NCBI GenBank assembly: GCA_027315115.1
Contig: DAHUYQ010000039.1
Span: forward strand, 51,377-115,376
Reading direction: 5' to 3'
DNA from: Solirubrobacterales bacterium
GTDB lineage: Bacteria; Actinomycetota; Thermoleophilia; Solirubrobacterales; Solirubrobacteraceae
DNA: 64,000 nucleotides
Under the pieces are notes generated by a model, which saw only the letters and a list, made by a program, of their open reading frames with translations, was not told the DNA's origin and did not search any database. The position numbers and the translations under genes were made by a program. Each line of letters opens with the position of its first letter. Positions within the stretch are counted from its first letter, which is position 1. Positions 59,587 through 64,000 of the stretch are shown piece by piece.

Positions 59587-61221
59587 TTAGAGCAGCCCGC
59601 CGATCGTTTCGATCGCGGCGCCGAGCGAGAACTGCGCCCGCACGCGAACCGTTCCCGGCGCCCGCACCCTCACCCTCGTCCAGCCGTCCGGCGCTTGCGA
59701 GACGCTCGCCTCGCCGGCCAGCACATGCCAGTAGGAGGTGAAGTGGACGCGTACGAGGAAGCTGCCGGGCGCGCGCGCGGCAAGCGTGAAGCCCTGGTGG
59801 CCAAGCCTGCTCAGGCGCCCCGGCCCTTCGGCCAGCGGCCTGGCGCCGAGCACCTTGTAGACCTGCCAGTGGGCGCTGCTGAAGACGTGCTCCAGGAACG
59901 GGGCGCCATGCCTGATCAGCGCCGCCTCGCCGACGCTGGAGCCGTCCAGCGGGACGTCCGGCAGCGCCACGTAACTGACGCCGTTGCGGGAGAGCCAGCT
60001 CCTGTAGACGGAGGCCGGCAGCGGGTCGGCTTCGATCGCTTCGTTGTACCGCTTGTCGAGCTGCCGCTCCCAGCCGCGCGCCAGCTCGACGTGAGGCGCA
60101 AGCAGCGCGGCCTCCCAGTGCGAGCGCGTGAATGGCACCTCGATCCGCAGCGGGCCCCTGGCGTGCGCGTCCAGGAACCTGCGCAGCGGCGTGTAGTAGG
60201 CGGCGGTGGTCGACGGGTCGCTCAGCACCTCGCTGCTCTGCACCACCGGCCCCCACACCACCCAGAAGGCGATGCCGATCAGCGCCGCGCCAAGCGCCAG
60301 GTAGGGGCGTCGGCCCGCCACCCGGAAGCCCCCCTGCCGCGCGATCGCGCACAGCAGCAGCGGGCCCGCCAGCAGCACCGCGTAGCGCACGATGTTGCTG
60401 CCCATCGGCGTGGGCAGCAGCGAGATCGTGTTCGCCGCCACAAAGACCCAGCCGCCGATCCGCAGCAGCCGCTCCTGCCGTGGCAGCGCCCACACGAAAG
60501 CCAGACCGACCGCCGTGGCGGGCACGAACGATTCCAGGCCGTAGGGCTCGAAGCCGCCTTCGGGGAACAGCCCCTGGACCGGCAGCACCACGACCAGCAC
60601 CGGCACGATCAGGATCAGGCCGTAGCGCAGCCTGCGGTTGACCAGCACGTCGGTGGCCGCCGCGAGCGCGAGCAGCAGGCCGGCGACCGGGCTGGATGCC
60701 GTGCTCAGCGCCGCAAGCACCACCGCCAGCGCGGTCGCCCGGGAGCTCTTGCCGCGCAGCACCGTGAGCACAGCCGCAAGCGCGAAGGTGACACCGAGCG
60801 CGAAGGTCAGCCGCCCGATCCACAAATCGCCGGCGGCGCCGACGACAAACCAGATGCTCGCAAGCCGCGTGTCGGGGCCAAACGCCGTCTTGGCGATCTC
60901 GCCGAACAGCGCGGCCGATGCGATCACCGCCAGCGCGCCCACCAGCCTGATGCCAAGCAGCCAGGCAAGCGGCGGGTAGATCAGGCTGTAGCCGGGAATG
61001 TGGTGCCCGCCGTACCAGTTGTTGTCCCAGACGAGCATCCCGAAGTGCGCGAAGAGGTAGGACCGGTACGCCTGCGCCGCCAGGTCCGGCGAGCGCGGGG
61101 CCACGATCATCCAGGCGGCCGCCAGGCAGACCACGAGAGCCATGTGCAGCGGCACGCGCCGCAGCAGAGCCATCGGCGCCGCGGGCGGCCGGGCGCGAGA
61201 CGCAGGCGGCGAGACGATCAT
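59587..61221 (-). CDS. Large polytopic membrane protein, possibly GT-C-like
   Basis: About 544 residues from ATG 61221. An N-terminal helix is followed by a loop with FAHFGMLVWDNNWYGGHHIPGYSLIYPPL, which resembles the first extracytoplasmic loop of GT-C glycosyltransferases. About ten hydrophobic segments follow to residue 330, then a soluble C-terminal part of about 200 residues (LRRFLDAHARGPLRIEVPFTR ... beta-rich end). No DxD or other catalytic motif is certain. The frame extends to 61401 without likely coding content. It is convergent with the PQQ-repeat gene. Confidence 0.8.
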   Translation of the reverse strand: MIVSPPASRARPPAAPMALLRRVPLHMALVVCLAAAWMIVAPRSPDLAAQAYRSYLFAHFGMLVWDNNWYGGHHIPGYSLIYPPLAWLLGIRLVGALAVIASAALFGEIAKTAFGPDTRLASIWFVVGAAGDLWIGRLTFALGVTFALAAVLTVLRGKSSRATALAVVLAALSTASSPVAGLLLALAAATDVLVNRRLRYGLILIVPVLVVVLPVQGLFPEGGFEPYGLESFVPATAVGLAFVWALPRQERLLRIGGWVFVAANTISLLPTPMGSNIVRYAVLLAGPLLLCAIARQGGFRVAGRRPYLALGAALIGIAFWVVWGPVVQSSEVLSDPSTTAAYYTPLRRFLDAHARGPLRIEVPFTRSHWEAALLAPHVELARGWERQLDKRYNEAIEADPLPASVYRSWLSRNGVSYVALPDVPLDGSSVGEAALIRHGAPFLEHVFSSAHWQVYKVLGARPLAEGPGRLSRLGHQGFTLAARAPGSFLVRVHFTSYWHVLAGEASVSQAPDGWTRVRVRAPGTVRVRAQFSLGAAIETIGGLL

Positions 61222-61532
61222 CTCGCGCTCCGCGGAGGCGGTCAGCGTGTCGGTCTCCACGGAGGGGCAGTATGCCGATGGGACAGGAGGCCGGGCGCCG
61301 GCAAATGCTGCGCCCCGGAACCCGATGGCGCTACCTCCACGGGTTCCGGTGCGCCCGCTGCACGCCGGGCCCAGGGGCCCGGCTGGCAAACGGCTCTCCA
61401 CTCTCCAGAACAGCGCCGCCGCTCGTAAGTAGCGCCGGATGCGGGCCAGGCCCCCGCGGGGCTACGCGAGCCCGCCGGTCCGCGCGACCCTGCGGGACTC
61501 CGCAAGCCTCGCCTCGCCGATAATTGCCCGCG

Positions 61533-62207
61533 ATGGCAACGCGCCGCACCGACACGCCACGCATACGCCGCGCCCTGCTCGGGGCGATCCTCCTCCTGCT
61601 CGCCGTGCTGCTGGCCGGGTGCGGCGACGCGCAGCCGAGGCGAATCTCAGCCGCCGAACTGGCCGAAGCGCAGACCTTCCCCTACTACACGATCTACTGG
61701 GTGGGCCCGAGCTTCCAGGGCAAGCCTCTCACCGGCGCAGACGGCGTGGACGCCTACAAACCGTACACGGGCGACGCGGTCTACTACGGCGACTGCGTCA
61801 AGGGAAACGGCATCCTCGGGTCCAACGGCTGCCTGATGCCCTTGAAGGTGAGCACAGCGGTCTACAGCCTGCACTCCAACGTCAACCTCGGCACGCAGCG
61901 CAACACGATCATCCGTGGCGTGCCGGCGGTGATCTTCGACGAAGGCCACGCGATCGAGCTTTTCACGGGCCAGCTCATGATCGACGTCTACTCCAACACG
62001 GATGCCAACGCCTATGCGGCGGCGCAGATGCTGCGGCCACTGAACACCAGCGGCTCCAGCAGCACGCCGCTGCCGCTGCCCGTCTACTGCCCGCAGCTCG
62101 CCGGCCACCGCTCCACCGCCGTCTTCGACCTGATGCAGCGCCTGCCCGGGCAGGCGTGCGAGCACGCCAAAGCGGCTCTGACCCAGATCGCGGAGCTCAA
62201 GCGCTGA
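61533..62207 (+). CDS. Putative lipoprotein
   Basis: A 224-residue protein with a basic n-region, hydrophobic core (ALLGAILLLLAVLLA) and lipobox LAGC. The mature part contains YYTIYWVGPSFQGKPLTGADG, paired cysteines (GDCVKGNG and NGCLMPL), and a C-terminal VYCPQLAGH with QACEHAK. ATG 61533 is chosen over TTG 61524. It is anchored on the outer face of the membrane; function unknown. Confidence 0.8.
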   Translation: MATRRTDTPRIRRALLGAILLLLAVLLAGCGDAQPRRISAAELAEAQTFPYYTIYWVGPSFQGKPLTGADGVDAYKPYTGDAVYYGDCVKGNGILGSNGCLMPLKVSTAVYSLHSNVNLGTQRNTIIRGVPAVIFDEGHAIELFTGQLMIDVYSNTDANAYAAAQMLRPLNTSGSSSTPLPLPVYCPQLAGHRSTAVFDLMQRLPGQACEHAKAALTQIAELKR

Positions 62208-62231
62208 AGCTCGAGCGCTCCAGGCGCCCGC

Positions 62232-63293
62232 TCAACGCTCCGCCGGCCGCGCCCGGTTCGCAAGGGGACGGCCGATCTCCCTGCGGATCGAAATGAACGC
62301 GACGCTCCCGATCAGCGACGGCACCCACAGGGCGATCGCCCTGTAGGTGAGGACGGCGGCGAGCACGTAGGATGCGGGTTTGACGCCGAAGAGCAGCAGC
62401 ATGCCGGTCAGCCCGCCTTCCACGGCGACCAGCCCGCCCGGGATCGGCAGAGAGTTGGCGAGCATCCCCACCAGATAGGCCATCGCCACCACCCAGAAGG
62501 ACGGAGTGCTGCCGTAGGCGATCAGGCAGGTGTAGAGCACCAGCGTGTCGCAGAGCCAGTAGATGAGCGTTCCTGAGAGACGCGGGTCGGGATGGCGCAG
62601 GAGCTTCAGCACGCCGCGCACCCCGGCGCTGAGCGTCGCCAGCACCGCGGAGACGTTCCGGTGGGCTTGGCTGACGCTCTGGGCGTAGCCCTGCGCCCAG
62701 GTGGCCAGCACCAGAGTGGCGATGATCGCGGCGATCGCGGCCGCGGCAGGGATGAGCGTCAGCAGCGGGTCCGTGGAGCCCGGCAGCAGGCCCAGCCACA
62801 TCGGTATCCCGATCACCGCGGTGGCGACCACGTTGATCGCGCTCGTGAGCAGGAACAGCTCCACCGACCGGGTCGCGATGCGCTGCAGCGAGATGCCCTT
62901 GCTGCGCATCACCCAGGCGCCGAGCATGATCCCGCCGAGCCCGCTGAGCGAGAACGCCGCGTTGACGGCAAGCTCGGCGAGCGCCAGCCGGCTCGCCAGA
63001 TGCCAGCCGAGCCTGCCGAACAGCAGCTCGAAGAGGATCACGTACCCGGCGCAGGAGAGGAGCTCCAACCCGATCGCGGCGGCAACCCAGCCGACGCTCG
63101 CGTCCGTGATCCGGTCGGCGACCGAGTGCAAGCCCGGCACGGCCAGCAGCAGGGCGGCAACCAGCGCAAAGAAGACGGCGAGCGTGATCAGGCTGTTGCG
63201 CAGCGACCTGGACTGCGCCGTCATTTCGGAGCTGTGCTCCTGGTGCGCCTCCGGGCCCTCTCTCGTGTCCGCCGAGCTGTGCGTGCCGCTCAC
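62232..63293 (-). CDS. LPG-synthase-like (UPF0104) integral membrane protein
   Basis: About 353 residues with eight or so hydrophobic segments. Family blocks: LAELAVNAAFSLSGLGGIMLGAWVMRSKG near 90-120 and MLANSLPIPGGLVAVEGGLTGMLLLFG near 270-295. It is most like the protein at 26-27 kb in its PIPGG block. Start choice: GTG 63293, with ATG 63224 as the alternative. Preceded by GC-rich repeats. Confidence 0.88.
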   Translation of the reverse strand: MSGTHSSADTREGPEAHQEHSSEMTAQSRSLRNSLITLAVFFALVAALLLAVPGLHSVADRITDASVGWVAAAIGLELLSCAGYVILFELLFGRLGWHLASRLALAELAVNAAFSLSGLGGIMLGAWVMRSKGISLQRIATRSVELFLLTSAINVVATAVIGIPMWLGLLPGSTDPLLTLIPAAAAIAAIIATLVLATWAQGYAQSVSQAHRNVSAVLATLSAGVRGVLKLLRHPDPRLSGTLIYWLCDTLVLYTCLIAYGSTPSFWVVAMAYLVGMLANSLPIPGGLVAVEGGLTGMLLLFGVKPASYVLAAVLTYRAIALWVPSLIGSVAFISIRREIGRPLANRARPAER

Positions 63294-63350
63294 CCAAGCT
63301 GAGCATGACAGGCGCAGGCCGCGTGCCCCAGGGCGCGGAGGGCCTCCGCG

Positions 63351-63432
63351 GCCGCGCCGGGCACCGCGCGGGGCGCGGCCGGCACCGCGAGGCCGCGCCA
63401 GGCACCGCGCGGGGCGCGGCTGGCACCGCGCG
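63351..63432. repeat. 41-bp GC-rich tandem repeat
   Basis: Two near-identical 41-base units (63351-63391 and 63392-63432) differ at a few positions. They lie between the AraC-type regulator gene and the LPG-synthase-like gene, in sequence that is nearly all G and C. Confidence 0.8.
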
Positions 63433-63466
63433 CGCCGTTTCCTCGGCGGCCCCCGCGGCCGGGTCT

Positions 63467-63862
63467 TCACCGCTGCTGGTCCGGCGCCCGCGCCAGCGCC
63501 CGTGAGCTCTCGCGCGCTCGCGCTTCACGCTCCCGGAACGCGGCCGGCGCCAGCCCGAAGCGGCGGCGAAACGCGCGCGCGAAATGGGTCGCCCTGCTGT
63601 AGCCGACCAGCCGTGCGACGTCGGCCACCGGGATGCTCGGCTGCTCGATCAGCAGTTGCCTTGCCATCGACATCCGCACAGCCAGCAGGTCCTCGCTGAA
63701 GCTGCTGTCGAAACGCGTGTAGGCGCGCTGGATCTGGCGCGGGGAGCTGGATAGCGCCTTCGCCACGCCGGCCAGGGTCAGCGGCCGGCGGTAGTTGCGC
63801 GCGATCACGGTGCTGGCGAGCAGATGCAGCCGCTGCTGTTCGTGGATCGTGTGTGCCCGCAT
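63467..63862 (-). CDS. AraC-type HTH regulator without a ligand domain
   Basis: About 131 residues beginning MRAHTIHEQQRLHLLASTVIA. It holds the complete two-HTH AraC module: RPLTLAGVAKALSSSPRQIQRAYTRF and IPVADVARLVGYSRATHFARAFRRRFG. There is no N-terminal cupin-like sensor. GTG 63868 is an alternative start. The DNA upstream to the window edge has no confident gene. Confidence 0.85.
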   Translation of the reverse strand: MRAHTIHEQQRLHLLASTVIARNYRRPLTLAGVAKALSSSPRQIQRAYTRFDSSFSEDLLAVRMSMARQLLIEQPSIPVADVARLVGYSRATHFARAFRRRFGLAPAAFREREARARESSRALARAPDQQR

Positions 63863-64000
63863 GTGCACTTGATCCGACGGGCGGCGCCGCGTGTGACACT
63901 CGACTGCCGCTGGTGGGAGACCGATCGCCAGTCGCGGGCGCCGGCCGCGGGCGCCGGCCGCGGCGCGGGCCACGCCGCCGGCCTCGCCCGCGGCCACGCC

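Overview
The window is a high-GC segment. Its gene density, frequent GTG/TTG starts, actinobacterial families (DHA2 exporters, PadR/TetR-controlled efflux, HhH-GPD repair protein, LPG-synthase-like membrane proteins, PfkB kinase) and secreted repeat-rich proteins fit a soil Actinomycetota, probably Thermoleophilia/Solirubrobacterales. That placement is inference. No rRNA, CRISPR array, complete insertion sequence or integrase was recognised.

Region 1 (1-5.74 kb) looks like the end of an integrated mobile element. A relaxase-like C-terminus is cut by the left edge. It is followed by a GHKL-type ATPase gene and an RNase H gene that form a likely pair, then an OmpR-type regulator with a degenerate receiver domain divergent from an XRE regulator. 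tRNA-His lies just beyond, with its 3' end facing the element. The ATPase/RNase H pair is the best candidate here for an undescribed cargo system.

Region 2 (5.8-24.7 kb) carries a BcsA-like glycosyltransferase with PilZ domain. Next comes a minus-strand operon of a SLOG-like protein, a SNF2 translocase with a HARP-like N-terminus, and a beta-class DNA methyltransferase. It also holds an MMPL transporter, a glutathione peroxidase with an extra C-terminal domain, an LPG-synthase-like membrane protein, a GH15 hydrolase with an MFS gene, two SHOCT proteins, a lipoprotein and an HhH-GPD repair protein.

Region 3 (24.7-38.8 kb) is mostly chromosomal housekeeping: thiolase, a second LPG-synthase-like protein, D,D-carboxypeptidase, CapA-like phosphatase, secreted proteins, HAD phosphatase, 1-Cys peroxiredoxin, DUF4395, LLM oxidoreductase, enoyl-CoA hydratase and a DEAD-box helicase. 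A VapC-like remnant lies among them.

Region 4 (38.9-55.2 kb) is rich in export functions with local regulators: PadR plus two ABC ATPases plus an FtsX permease, MMPL plus PadR, a lone MFS, and TetR divergent from a DHA2 exporter with a perfect palindrome between them. One ABC ATPase is degenerate in most catalytic motifs. A reductase-like protein, a sugar kinase and small hypothetical proteins fill the rest.

Region 5 (55.3-64 kb) holds a Fic protein under an inverted repeat, DUF3024, tRNA-Pro and tRNA-Gly, a PQQ-repeat protein, a large polytopic membrane protein, a lipoprotein, a third LPG-synthase-like protein and an AraC-type regulator.
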